Source: a virus. Taken from it: a DNA stretch of 44,673 nt. Below are positions 33,601-39,442 of the stretch, in pieces. Position 1 is the first letter of the stretch. The number at the start of each line of letters is the position of its first letter. A program made the translations under genes and the position numbers. Location: the IMG/VR virus record IMGVR_UViG_3300010158_000123, positions 1 through 44,673 of that record. One strand, written 5' to 3'. The notes below the pieces were generated by a model. That model searched no databases, was not told the origin of the DNA, and saw only the letters and a program-made list of their open reading frames with translations.

Positions 33601-36554
33601 TGTCTGGCGCTGGTGTAGCAACTAATACCAAAGTAACATATATTTCAAATAAATTTGTTACATTGTCTACAAATCTTTCAGAAAATGCATCGGGCAACTA
33701 CAACTTTTTTACTTTAGGAACATCTTTAACCTTAACCAGCACTACAAATATTGATGCAGGGTTAAGTGTTATTGGTTTAGGATTTACAACGCAAACTGTA
33801 AGTAAAAAACTTAATTCTACTACAATTATATTATCAAGTCCTCCTGATTTAATTCCAAAAGTTGGAGAAGTAATAGAATTTACTAATAATAGTGCAGGAT
33901 CTAAAATTATAAAAGTATCTTCTGTTGCAAATTTAAAGATAGGAGATGGCTGTGATATATCTACACATCAACTTGGTGTATTTGGATACAACACAAAAAT
34001 AGTTAGCATAGATGTTATAAACTCTTCAGTAACATTAAATCAAATATTATTTGTTAATCTAGCAAATAATACAAGTTTAACATTTACTAGAATATTATCT
34101 CAACCTGTTGACGCTATTACATATGCAAACGGAACAGCAACATTAACAGAGGTTGTTCCAGTAGGCAGTGATATTTGCATATATGGAAAAATAGACCCAA
34201 TTAGAATAGATGATCCTGCCTTTGGAACAAGTCAGCAAGCTAATCCGGATGCTAAAATACCTTCAATAATTATTGGAACAACACAACAACCATTATTAAC
34301 GAGATATCCATTAGTAACTGGTTCTTTTGCATATGTCATAACACTTCCTTTAGATTTTACAGTAAACAAAGGAGATGAATTTATTTTCCGCCAAAGTACA
34401 AGTGACGGATCAATTATTCCTTCAGATTACGATAGTGATATTGTTGGCGGCGACATGGCTTATTCATCGGCGCAGGGATTACTGGCAGATGATATAGTTG
34501 TAGATGGTGACGGATTTACTACGCCAACATCAAGTCCAGCACCAGAAGAAGTTGTTCCGGGACAAGTTGTTGATACCTTATCAATTAAAGTTTTTGACAA
34601 ACCAACTGCTGGCAATGCTAATATACAAGTTAGTAATTATGTTGCAACTGGTTCTCAGGCAATTTTTGAATTACCTAAGATTTTTAGTAATTCTCAATCT
34701 ATTATAGTTAAACTTGACGGAGTAATACAAACAGTTACTACTGATTATATTATCAATTATGCAACACGATCTGTTACGTTTAATGCAACTCCGTCTGCAA
34801 AAGCAATTGTAAGTATCTTTACTATTGGTTTATCTGGGACTAACATTTTAGATATAGAATATTTTGTTGGTGATGGCACTACAACTGAATTTGTTACTAG
34901 AGCACCGTGGTTATCTGATGTTTATTCTTTGATATACGTTAACGGTTTACTAGCTGATTATGTGTTATTTAAAACTGATAGCACTTATGATCTAGCAAAT
35001 GCTACTGGAATCAGATTTGCTGTTGCTCCAGCTACCGGTGCAACAATTAATTATATTATTGTTTCAGGTAATCAACAAACATTTTCTGTGACAACTACAG
35101 AAAGAATTGCAACTAATGGAAGTAACACATATACATTGAATACTATCATAGGAAATTCATTTCCAAATGAATCGAATGTTATTGTTCGCGTTGATCAAAA
35201 TATTTTGAGAGCTCCTAATGTTAGTTATTTTACTATTAAATCTAATAAATTAACTTATTCTATTAATACTGATAAAATTCTTCCACAAAGTGTAAGTTTG
35301 CAAGATATAATTGTTTATGTTGATAACTTTACTTTGATATATGGTAAAGACTATACAGTTGATCTTACTGGTATATCGATTAAAATTACTAAAGAAACAT
35401 ATAAAGCATATACAGGAAAACAATTAGTTATCAGTATACAATATAATCAAGGATACATGTATAACCCTGCTACTAATCAAATAGTCTTTGCAAATTCTTA
35501 TGATAGTTCACATGTAGTTGAAGTGATTTCATCATTCCGTCACGATAGTTTAGATATACAAAGAACTGAAATAACAGCAAGAACAATTGAAAATATTACA
35601 CCTGAGTCTTTGGTATATTACGAATACTTGTCCACACTTGGCGGTACAATAATATTAGATAGACCAGTAATAAATGAAAATTATATCTGGGTAATCAAGT
35701 CACGTGACGATACTAGAACCTTGTTAACACCAGGTGTTGACTACATTCTACACGATAATCTTACAGAAATTCAATTGACTTCAACATTTGGTGTAAATGA
35801 TTCAGTCGAATTAATAACTTTTGGTAGTAACATACTTAAATCTGGTATTGCATATATGCAATTTAAAGATATGTTAAATCGAACAGTGTATAAACGATTA
35901 AGTTTGAAGAAACAAACTACATTGGCAAGTGACTTATTGTGGAATTCTACACAAATTGTATTAACTGATGCAAGCGAATTCCAATCACCTAACCAGTCAA
36001 GTAATGTACCAGGCGTTATTGAAATTCGAGGAGAGCGTATCGAGTATTTTAGTAAGGTTGGAAATATACTCAGTAACATACGCAGGGGAACATTGGGTAC
36101 TGGAATTACTAGAATAAACAAAGCTGGTACATTTGTACAAGACATTGGCAACGCAGAAACTATTCCTTATAAGGATTCGGTAAGTACAACAACGTTTGCA
36201 GCTAACGGTACTAATATTGTACCGCTGGGATTCACTCCATCAAGTGTAAATGAAATTGAAGTATTTGTCGGCGGCATTCGATTGAAGAAAGCACCTTATG
36301 AATTGTTTAATGTAAATTTAGGACCATATAGTAACAAGGATACTATTGTAAAGTTTGATGCAGAATTTACAGTTGACGGTCAGAGCAATCTGGTAACATT
36401 AACAAACGGCACACCTGAAACTGGAACTAGGGTCACAGTCATTAAAACTACAGGAATTTCTTGGGACGGAAAAACCAGTGTAATGTCAGATACTAGCAAG
36501 ATTGCTGAATTTATTAAATCAGAGCCAGGTATTTGGTATTCAGAATACAAATAA
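21621..36554 (+). CDS. Giant baseplate/tail protein in the gp7 position (4977 aa)
   Basis: One uninterrupted frame of 14.9 kb following gp6, where T4 has gp7 (1032 aa). The N-terminus has NLLPSFYQTPANKKFLQ and FQNYYWLPYGPDTITIYG (about 138), found in large structural proteins of marine T4-like phages. Visible modules: four CBM5/12-like segments at about 1445-1490, 1576-1621, 1758-1800 and 2303-2353; an FG-GAP-like beta-propeller at about 2217-2860 (blades with FGQSIVLNDNVLWISAPGAN); two GSGY/GKGY repeats (about 3235-3300 and 3623-3680); at least eight short beta modules with a V.VNG...DY pattern; and a C-terminal VIEIRGERIEYFSKVGN...RRGTLGTG segment near 4797. The role is probably a wedge scaffold with surface-binding arms. 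A strong GGAGG precedes the ATG. The family is known to me only as a structural protein, and the gp7 equivalence is by position. Confidence 0.78.
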   Translation: MATNINGKKGLSANLLPSFYQTPANKKFLQSTIDQLFQPGTLTKIKGYIGRENAKASTGNDVYLKSANQIRQNYQLEPGLVIKDSSDNIAFFKDYIDYINQISIFGGNTSNHARLNKQEFYSWDPHIDWDKFVNFQNYYWLPYGPDTITIYGPQNVISTTYTVKLQTEGSNNQYVFTPDGSTPNPDLILYRGKTYKFDIDSPGNPFSFKTTRSTGSLNRYQRLNAVDNYAVESGTITISIPEDAPSILYYQSETDITSGGVIQILSIDENTNIDVTLEILGKKSVTLSDGTLLSNGMKIAFGGNVQPASYAVDQYYVEGVGKSIILVPASVLEVISPWSVDESIPFDSTPFDKAPWEDATSYASEVDYITINRSSRDHNPWSRYNRWFHKDVITASALYNNTTVGLDQTLRAVRPIIEFEADIRLFNFGTTAIFDIDIFDDTTGNTALNKHALPVFTAIEGTTSYQAPTGNPSVSIPLSDGMLVLFTGDPDPLVQNKIYRVEYIDVKHVAPTDNSPSGSKQLHLVEIASPELNQVVLVRQGKYQSQMFWFNGSSWIQAQQKLKVNQPPLFDIVDDSGTSFGDESVYTGTTFKGSKIFSYKIGTGQTDSKLGFPLSYQNVNNIGDIVFNFDLANDAFEYKKELGLISQNINVGYLSSLNYGGNTIYKNGWQTCTTENVQAAVRIYKNSGLTKSFQLDIFDNHNKLEDLVVKVYVNGHRLSSSNWNLVNSTPYKRIVLTTPISLTDVLTVRAFSSQPINANGYYEVPLNLQNNPLNDNMLNFTLGEVIDHVGTIVDNLPGFTGVFPGNSTLRDLGNITRYGTRFVQHSGPLSLGIYHVTSETNNIIKAIQQSRDDYNNFKRVFIDTASNLGKDGDPITITNLVLEKINANKPNTAPYYFSDMVPYGACIVSDLSVVDYRIKKYPLSTVFTLDKLSNKAVGVYLNGTQLINEQDYSFSNQSFVIIADRVNLKNGDTITTYEYDSTDGCFVPATPTKLGMYPSFIPQIYTDTTLVNPQTVIQGHDGSIVLAYGDYRDDLLLELEKRIFNNIKVKYNTDIFDISDVIPSYNRNTDYTLSEFNQVLAPNFYKWTNLIGKDLTTPLNYDRANSFTYNYSLNYAPDASTSLPGYWRGVYRYLLDTDRPNICPWEMLGFTIEPSWWQDVYGPAPYTSNNLPLWQDIANGTIRIPNQSAMYSKKYAKPFILNHIPVDDSGNLISPLDSGIAGGSLNPNIDNNFVFGDGSPVETAWSRSSHYPFSVLISSILLFPAKTFGILLDRSRIKRNLAGQLIYTATGLRITPADIILPSIYSSKSREQTAGLINYSVDLIFNYIFSNNLANYNSYQSDLRSMLPQLSYRMGAFSNQGQFNLLLESKTPTSSGNVFVPTDDYKIFLNKSSSIKKLNYSGVIITKLSTGFEIKGYSITQPYFNYYSPNNVGVTINVGGISENYSTWTAGQQYATGHVVKSDNVYYRTTVTHVSSNTFNSDYFVALPDLPMSGGVSAKLKNSWDRSSVNVAPYGTLITKLQDVVDFLLGYGEYLKDQGFLFDDFNRNLSAVANWETSAKEFMFWSTQTWSTEQDKWSDWSASQPYTYGTIVRYDGDYYSALFNIAPATTFDYTKWSILPGLSNVGSSVISLSPSANGITFVTDLAVVDSITSNFNPYEIFKVDGTPFEIAHIDSYRQENTVTYSPRTTDGIFGASFYLVQNEHIIVVNNKTIFNDIIYSPASGYRQERLKVSGYVTTDWYGGLDIPGFIFDSAAIKLWEPYQDYSIGDIVNHQGYYYSAPKLLGGTAVFSASDWTLLPKKPSSQILPNWTNVATQFTDFYNLEVDSFNTDQQSMAHHLIGYQKRQYLDNIIQDDVSEFKFYQGMIREKGTQNVLNKLFDVLSSDNLESLVFYEEWAIRVGQYGAANAFENVEFILNQEDYNRNNPQATLLVEQFNSSVSTFVNQQPANSVYLKPLGYNSNPFPLKESNNSFLRSAGHVNLLDVKLGIRDLSQLVSQSVASIKTGINYKILVPGATNFTQIGSSNNDPGTIFNATSVGTGDGTVSVDVTQFTEGDYIWCSFDDTVVSNTWNVYRFTDIGLRVTNATYSNNTLSITCKHLVNLKVGSYVGIVLELPNSQKIKGLDGFFQVASVSLNSFTVSAKIAGFPAHFTHLQQLVIFGLLTQRSTNIDLIDNILPKNLRQGDLLWTDNDASGKWAVWTYKPAFSKNTIKPKTRPSNLKFGKTTAINQLGTISAVGTATGSVSIYDRISKGLGWISRQYIQAPFTAHSDVNELSTLATVLAISPSGEWFLSGSPAAGNIATAYVGEYVSSNAYNIGDIVKYIDTYYEAIVLTPAHQTPSTKSLYWKSILYIPVSNQSDNSELSTQGAVSLYKKDINNTYTLVDTVISPMPANNEQFGQSIVLNDNVLWISAPGANDSQGAIYKFINTDTVQASTFYDAVGSSGVTMHVTSTAGISAGQLVRGVGFASGQAVKSVLSKLFFASIPGVPNYIRDTQNNNVNLNFISQATVVTGNGILPGTQVVKSGVDISGKYYVLVSSERDILQTVTTVTFTNSIISAEFTIDNIQSDATILLSSKPDQTPEGNLQFIVTNWKYDLTGTISGQQVNSNFGSVLSFSKDGSTLLVSSIETRIISPSETIMIGVVYVYKNNENTYSLIQTLEGTDSSFGQSTSISTNGEFISITDSTYPDNVSRHGRVSIYSLNTETNQYENPQYITDHYSDIGSNFGNLAAFMNNYDTLVVYSENAAGPQITSFDSGTVTFDKASTKIISSIIGSGRIDVYDRYNNNWVFGESLANPDENLDAFGAGFSVGNNSIFAGAPLFTPTDSDGNLITDSENTGVLYSYTKTENVYSWTRKDIQSKIVDVEKLKKSFLYNKSTDQLVTYLDVIDPIQGKIAGPADEELKYKTFYDPAVYSHSDGTVSVTVSTQTYWSKNQLGQLWWDLRSAKFIDPYFNNILYKSNTWNNLAPGATIDIYEWITSSVLPESWDAQADTPAGIALGISGTSLYGNKVYSVRQRYNNITKKFTNVYYFWVKNRRLTPAITGRRISALSVSNLISSPISEGYTYLSLIGGDSFALSNSYKYLEGNNTVLSVEYWTTDSIHRNIHSQWKLISSDSIVDLPHTIEQKWIDSLCGSDIAGRVVPDTELPPKLRYGIENRPRQSMFVNRIETLKEFVELTNISLLKHQITKTRDISKLEEYDIHPTVIHGLYDSTLDTEAELSYTNANLFQRPSLSPIIVDGKITGIMIINSGKGYLNPPYIQISGSGEGAIVRSVIDSSGRIISATVESSGYGYDDNTTCSVRDYCVLVLSDISANGVWSIYSYDPTYIDNTTRSVVGIWSRTQTQSYDVKNYWTYADWYGSYTDTSGKVLFTASQYTAADFSVATYADLNSIATKIGQLVKVLTVNTGGWELLYKYADSSSIDWTQSYSLVGIQNGTLQLNSNLYETSSTTVGYDSGIYDNTGFDIKAATELRRILNTLKNNIFINELKSSYLELFFSSIHYAHSEQLYLDWIFKTSFVRATHNVGDLGQPVYYPVDNLSNFQDYISEVKPYKTKVREYISNYTSTDISESAVTDFDLPPVFSNNALVPVETQVANEVLKFNSSVINTYPWKFWADTVGYSVTELKIVDGGSGYVTLPEVVISSNSGAGATAKAFFTNGVINRILLLTQGSGYLTAPVVSLVGGQSTGGVAARIVAIIGNGLARTNSVNIKFDRLTYTNYVNTLDVTETFTGTGSKLQYSLKWAPNVHVGKSSVYIDNNIVLRELYTLNIVSKVVGGYTQYSGTITFETAPTTLASIVVNYKKDISLLNAIDRIEFFYDPAAGEIGKEFNQLMLGIDYGGTIVGNLGFNTSKGWNDVPYAVNAWDVFDPTFNDYIITVGANTHSFKLPYTPKIGTEINVYYSQNSTTTTPSDGVSLNYNFNLLINQPVVSVVTNVYSISSVGITASTALATVNGITSQYAISTNLQSVLTSVFGAVGQGVVEFDHVSNIVVGQFVSGAGVATNTKVTYISNKFVTLSTNLSENASGNYNFFTLGTSLTLTSTTNIDAGLSVIGLGFTTQTVSKKLNSTTIILSSPPDLIPKVGEVIEFTNNSAGSKIIKVSSVANLKIGDGCDISTHQLGVFGYNTKIVSIDVINSSVTLNQILFVNLANNTSLTFTRILSQPVDAITYANGTATLTEVVPVGSDICIYGKIDPIRIDDPAFGTSQQANPDAKIPSIIIGTTQQPLLTRYPLVTGSFAYVITLPLDFTVNKGDEFIFRQSTSDGSIIPSDYDSDIVGGDMAYSSAQGLLADDIVVDGDGFTTPTSSPAPEEVVPGQVVDTLSIKVFDKPTAGNANIQVSNYVATGSQAIFELPKIFSNSQSIIVKLDGVIQTVTTDYIINYATRSVTFNATPSAKAIVSIFTIGLSGTNILDIEYFVGDGTTTEFVTRAPWLSDVYSLIYVNGLLADYVLFKTDSTYDLANATGIRFAVAPATGATINYIIVSGNQQTFSVTTTERIATNGSNTYTLNTIIGNSFPNESNVIVRVDQNILRAPNVSYFTIKSNKLTYSINTDKILPQSVSLQDIIVYVDNFTLIYGKDYTVDLTGISIKITKETYKAYTGKQLVISIQYNQGYMYNPATNQIVFANSYDSSHVVEVISSFRHDSLDIQRTEITARTIENITPESLVYYEYLSTLGGTIILDRPVINENYIWVIKSRDDTRTLLTPGVDYILHDNLTEIQLTSTFGVNDSVELITFGSNILKSGIAYMQFKDMLNRTVYKRLSLKKQTTLASDLLWNSTQIVLTDASEFQSPNQSSNVPGVIEIRGERIEYFSKVGNILSNIRRGTLGTGITRINKAGTFVQDIGNAETIPYKDSVSTTTFAANGTNIVPLGFTPSSVNEIEVFVGGIRLKKAPYELFNVNLGPYSNKDTIVKFDAEFTVDGQSNLVTLTNGTPETGTRVTVIKTTGISWDGKTSVMSDTSKIAEFIKSEPGIWYSEYK

Positions 36555-36582
36555 ATTATAAAATACCTAGTTAATAATAGCA

Positions 36583-36590
36583 GATAAATA
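36583..36590 (+). promoter_or_regulatory. T4-type late promoter box before the 203-aa gene
   Basis: GATAAATA, 20 bp before the ATG at 36611, in the 56-bp gap after the giant gene. It restarts transcription for the fibre genes. Confidence 0.65.
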
Positions 36591-36610
36591 CTAAACAAAG
36601 AGAGATCAAC

Positions 36611-37222
36611 ATGCAGACTAAAGACGCAACTGGAATTCATATAGAAGGGCATATTAAGATATTTGACCCCGTTTCGAAAGAAATTTATATTGATAAACGT
36701 AATGCCATTCATTATGAAAACATGAGTATTGCCTTGGCACAGTCGTTGTCTAACAGTAATACTGGCGGATTTATATATGAAATGAATTTTGGAAACGGCG
36801 GCACAGCGGTGGATCCTACAGGGATTATCACATATCTCACACCAAATTCAAGCGGATCTAATGCTAGTTTGTATAATAAAACTTATAGTAAGGTAGTAGA
36901 TCCTAGTAGCAGCACTAATACCGACCCTACAAGGAATTTTACAGAAGTAAGACATGCAACAGGTACAAACTATACCGATATTTTTGTAACTTGCTTACTA
37001 GACTACGGCGAACCTAGCGGCCAAACAGCATTTGACACTACTTCAGATATTAATAGTACATTCACTTTTGATGAATTGGGATTAAGAAGTTATAGTACTG
37101 TAGGCGAAAGTTTATTATTAACTCATGTTGTATTTCATCCTGTATTAAAAAGTCTTAACAGACTAATACAGATTGATTATACTGTACGTATTCAGAGTTT
37201 AACTGGCCTTGTGTCAGTTTAA
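36611..37222 (+). CDS. Baseplate/fibre-region structural protein of unknown role, 203 aa
   Basis: The protein begins with GIHIEGHIKIFDPVSKE and RNAIHYENMSIALAQSL, then FIYEMNFGNGGTAVDPTGII and YLTPNSSGS, and ends with a strand-rich domain (VVFHPVLKSLNRLIQIDYTV). I recall similar proteins next to baseplate genes of marine T4-like phages but cannot tie it to a numbered T4 protein; gp8, gp9 or an adaptor between baseplate and fibres are possible. It has its own late promoter and the fibre genes follow after 11 bp (AAGGAG ribosome site), so it is probably a virion protein joining the fibres. Confidence 0.7.
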   Translation: MQTKDATGIHIEGHIKIFDPVSKEIYIDKRNAIHYENMSIALAQSLSNSNTGGFIYEMNFGNGGTAVDPTGIITYLTPNSSGSNASLYNKTYSKVVDPSSSTNTDPTRNFTEVRHATGTNYTDIFVTCLLDYGEPSGQTAFDTTSDINSTFTFDELGLRSYSTVGESLLLTHVVFHPVLKSLNRLIQIDYTVRIQSLTGLVSV

Positions 37223-37233
37223 GGAGTTAGCAA

Positions 37234-39441
37234 ATGACTTATCAAGTTCAATTTACTGATTCTACTAATCCTAATAAACCTCCGATTATAGTTGCTGACG
37301 GAACAATAAACACTGATTCTACTAGTATTGGATTCGTAGGCCAGTCATATCCGGGGTATGCTCCAATTGTTGCTGACAATTTATTGCACATGCTAGAAAA
37401 TTTTGCAGCACCGTTTGCTCCCTCAAACCCTGTTCAAGGACAGCTTTGGTACGATACTAATTCGAGCACTTTGAAAATTTTTGATAGTACTAACTGGGTA
37501 ACAGCAGGAAATTTAAAAAAAGGTACAGCAGCACCTGCTGTATCTAGTAGTTTACAAGGCGACTTGTGGTCGAATACTTCAACAAATCAGTTGTATTTGT
37601 TTACAGGAAGTAATTGGACACTAGTTGGCCCACAATTTAGTATAGGCACACAAACAGGTCCTAGCGTAGATGCCATTATTGATAGTAATAACGTTAGTCA
37701 TTATGTTATTTCTATGTATGCAAATAACAATATTATTTCTATAATCAGTAAAGAAAAGTTTATTCCAAAAGCAGCCATTCCTGGATTTAGTATTATAAAT
37801 GAAGGTATTAATCTTAGTTCAATAGACAGTACTAGTACTACTAATCCAACTAGATTTTGGGGAATTGCTCAGCAAGCAGATGCACTATATTACAATGGCA
37901 TTACTGTTCCTGCTACAAATTTTTTAAGAAGTGATATAGTAAGTACTACAGCTAATCAGTTAAACATTCAGTCAGACTCTGGTTTAGGTGTCGGATCTAA
38001 TTTAGGTTTTATTATAGACATTGAAAATGGTAGTCCTACATTAAAATCTACTCTAGCTGGTACAAATCTTAATATTAAATTAACAACTTCCGGCGGAGTA
38101 ACTAATACTGTAATACATGCCGATTCTTCAGGAAAAGTAGGTATAAACACACTTGCACCATCTTCTGCACTAGATGTTTCAGGACTAATTACGGCCAGTA
38201 CAGGATTAAAAATTACAGGAACTACTGACAGTAGTTACTCTCCGGGTACATTATTTACAACAGCAACAGGTAGTATAGTTACGCAGGGCGGTTTGAGTGT
38301 TGCTAAAAAATCAAATTTTGGCGGAGATGTTACTAGCTTTGGACAATACATCCTAAATCGCCTAGATGCTAATGCAAGCCCAATTGCTGCATCAGTTATT
38401 GTGCCAGGATATTCATCTAATACAGCTGAAGCAACTCTTTTAAATATTCCTAATATTGTAAATCCACTATACGATATAGGAACAGAAACACGACGTTTTA
38501 GAAATATATTTGCTACTAACTTTTCTGGAAATTTTACAGGAACGTTTACTGGTACATTAGAAGGAAGTGCTAACGGAACAGCCGCCGCATTATCTAGTCC
38601 TACCGTTTTTAGTTTAATTGGAGATGTAACTAGTAATAGTGTTAGTTTTAACGGACAGTCTGAAACAGGCACAGCAATATTCAGTACATCAATTAATCAG
38701 AATTTTATCTCAGGTAAAACTGCAGCAACTGATTCATTAATAAACGACGAATTTTTAGTATATCGATCTGGAACAGGTTTACTAAAAATGTCAAAAGCTG
38801 TGCTTACTAATCATATAGCAACTATTCCAGTTGGTACAATTTTGCCTTTTGCGGGAACATCTATACCTACAGGATATTTACTATGCGACGGCTCAGAAGT
38901 ATTAATAGCAACATACTCGGATTTATATTCAGTTATTGGGTATGCTTATAAAGCACCGGGATTATTAGACGGTCTTGGCACGTTTGGACTTCCAGATCTA
39001 CGTGGGCGTTTCCCGCTAGGAGCTGATAATATGAATAATAATATTACAGTTCCGAGTAAGGACGGTTCAGGAAATCAAGTAAGCACTTCTTTAGACCTAA
39101 ACGGTAACCCTAGCTTGGTTGCACATCGTGTTAACGAGATAACGGCTACAATAATCGGACAAGGTAATACTTACGCAACAGAATCAAAAACATTAGAAAA
39201 TAGTAATTTACCAGATCATACACATAGTTTAAATGACGGTACTAGTCAATTCTATGCTGTTAATACTCCTACAGAAGCAAGCGATAGAAATGCCATTCCA
39301 AACAAGGGTACATCTGGTGAAAGTGGAACAGGATCTGGTATTTTAAACACAGGTAGTGTGAATGGAACTACAGGCCTACCTGTAAATATAATGAATCCTT
39401 ATCAGACTATTAACTATATAATTTTTACTGGTATAATCTAA
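37234..39441 (+). CDS. Short tail fibre with phage tail collar domain (735 aa)
   Basis: The N-terminal ~135 residues (YQVQFTD, NLLHMLENFA, QGQLWYDTNSSTLKIF, QGDLWSNTSTNQLYLF) are shared with the next two genes and probably anchor to the baseplate. The middle has a DSSGKVGINTLAPSSALDVSG segment (about 295-320) and YDIGTETRRFRNIFATNFSG. The C-terminus is a tail collar domain: GTILPFAGTSIPTGYLLCDG (about 533), LPDLRGRFPLGADN (about 585), DHTHSL (about 660) and the closing PYQTINYIIF. In T4 gp12 an HxH pair binds zinc in the receptor-binding tip; DHTHSL could do the same. It is therefore a receptor-binding fibre of the gp12 type. Confidence 0.85.
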   Translation: MTYQVQFTDSTNPNKPPIIVADGTINTDSTSIGFVGQSYPGYAPIVADNLLHMLENFAAPFAPSNPVQGQLWYDTNSSTLKIFDSTNWVTAGNLKKGTAAPAVSSSLQGDLWSNTSTNQLYLFTGSNWTLVGPQFSIGTQTGPSVDAIIDSNNVSHYVISMYANNNIISIISKEKFIPKAAIPGFSIINEGINLSSIDSTSTTNPTRFWGIAQQADALYYNGITVPATNFLRSDIVSTTANQLNIQSDSGLGVGSNLGFIIDIENGSPTLKSTLAGTNLNIKLTTSGGVTNTVIHADSSGKVGINTLAPSSALDVSGLITASTGLKITGTTDSSYSPGTLFTTATGSIVTQGGLSVAKKSNFGGDVTSFGQYILNRLDANASPIAASVIVPGYSSNTAEATLLNIPNIVNPLYDIGTETRRFRNIFATNFSGNFTGTFTGTLEGSANGTAAALSSPTVFSLIGDVTSNSVSFNGQSETGTAIFSTSINQNFISGKTAATDSLINDEFLVYRSGTGLLKMSKAVLTNHIATIPVGTILPFAGTSIPTGYLLCDGSEVLIATYSDLYSVIGYAYKAPGLLDGLGTFGLPDLRGRFPLGADNMNNNITVPSKDGSGNQVSTSLDLNGNPSLVAHRVNEITATIIGQGNTYATESKTLENSNLPDHTHSLNDGTSQFYAVNTPTEASDRNAIPNKGTSGESGTGSGILNTGSVNGTTGLPVNIMNPYQTINYIIFTGII

Positions 39442-39442
39442 A

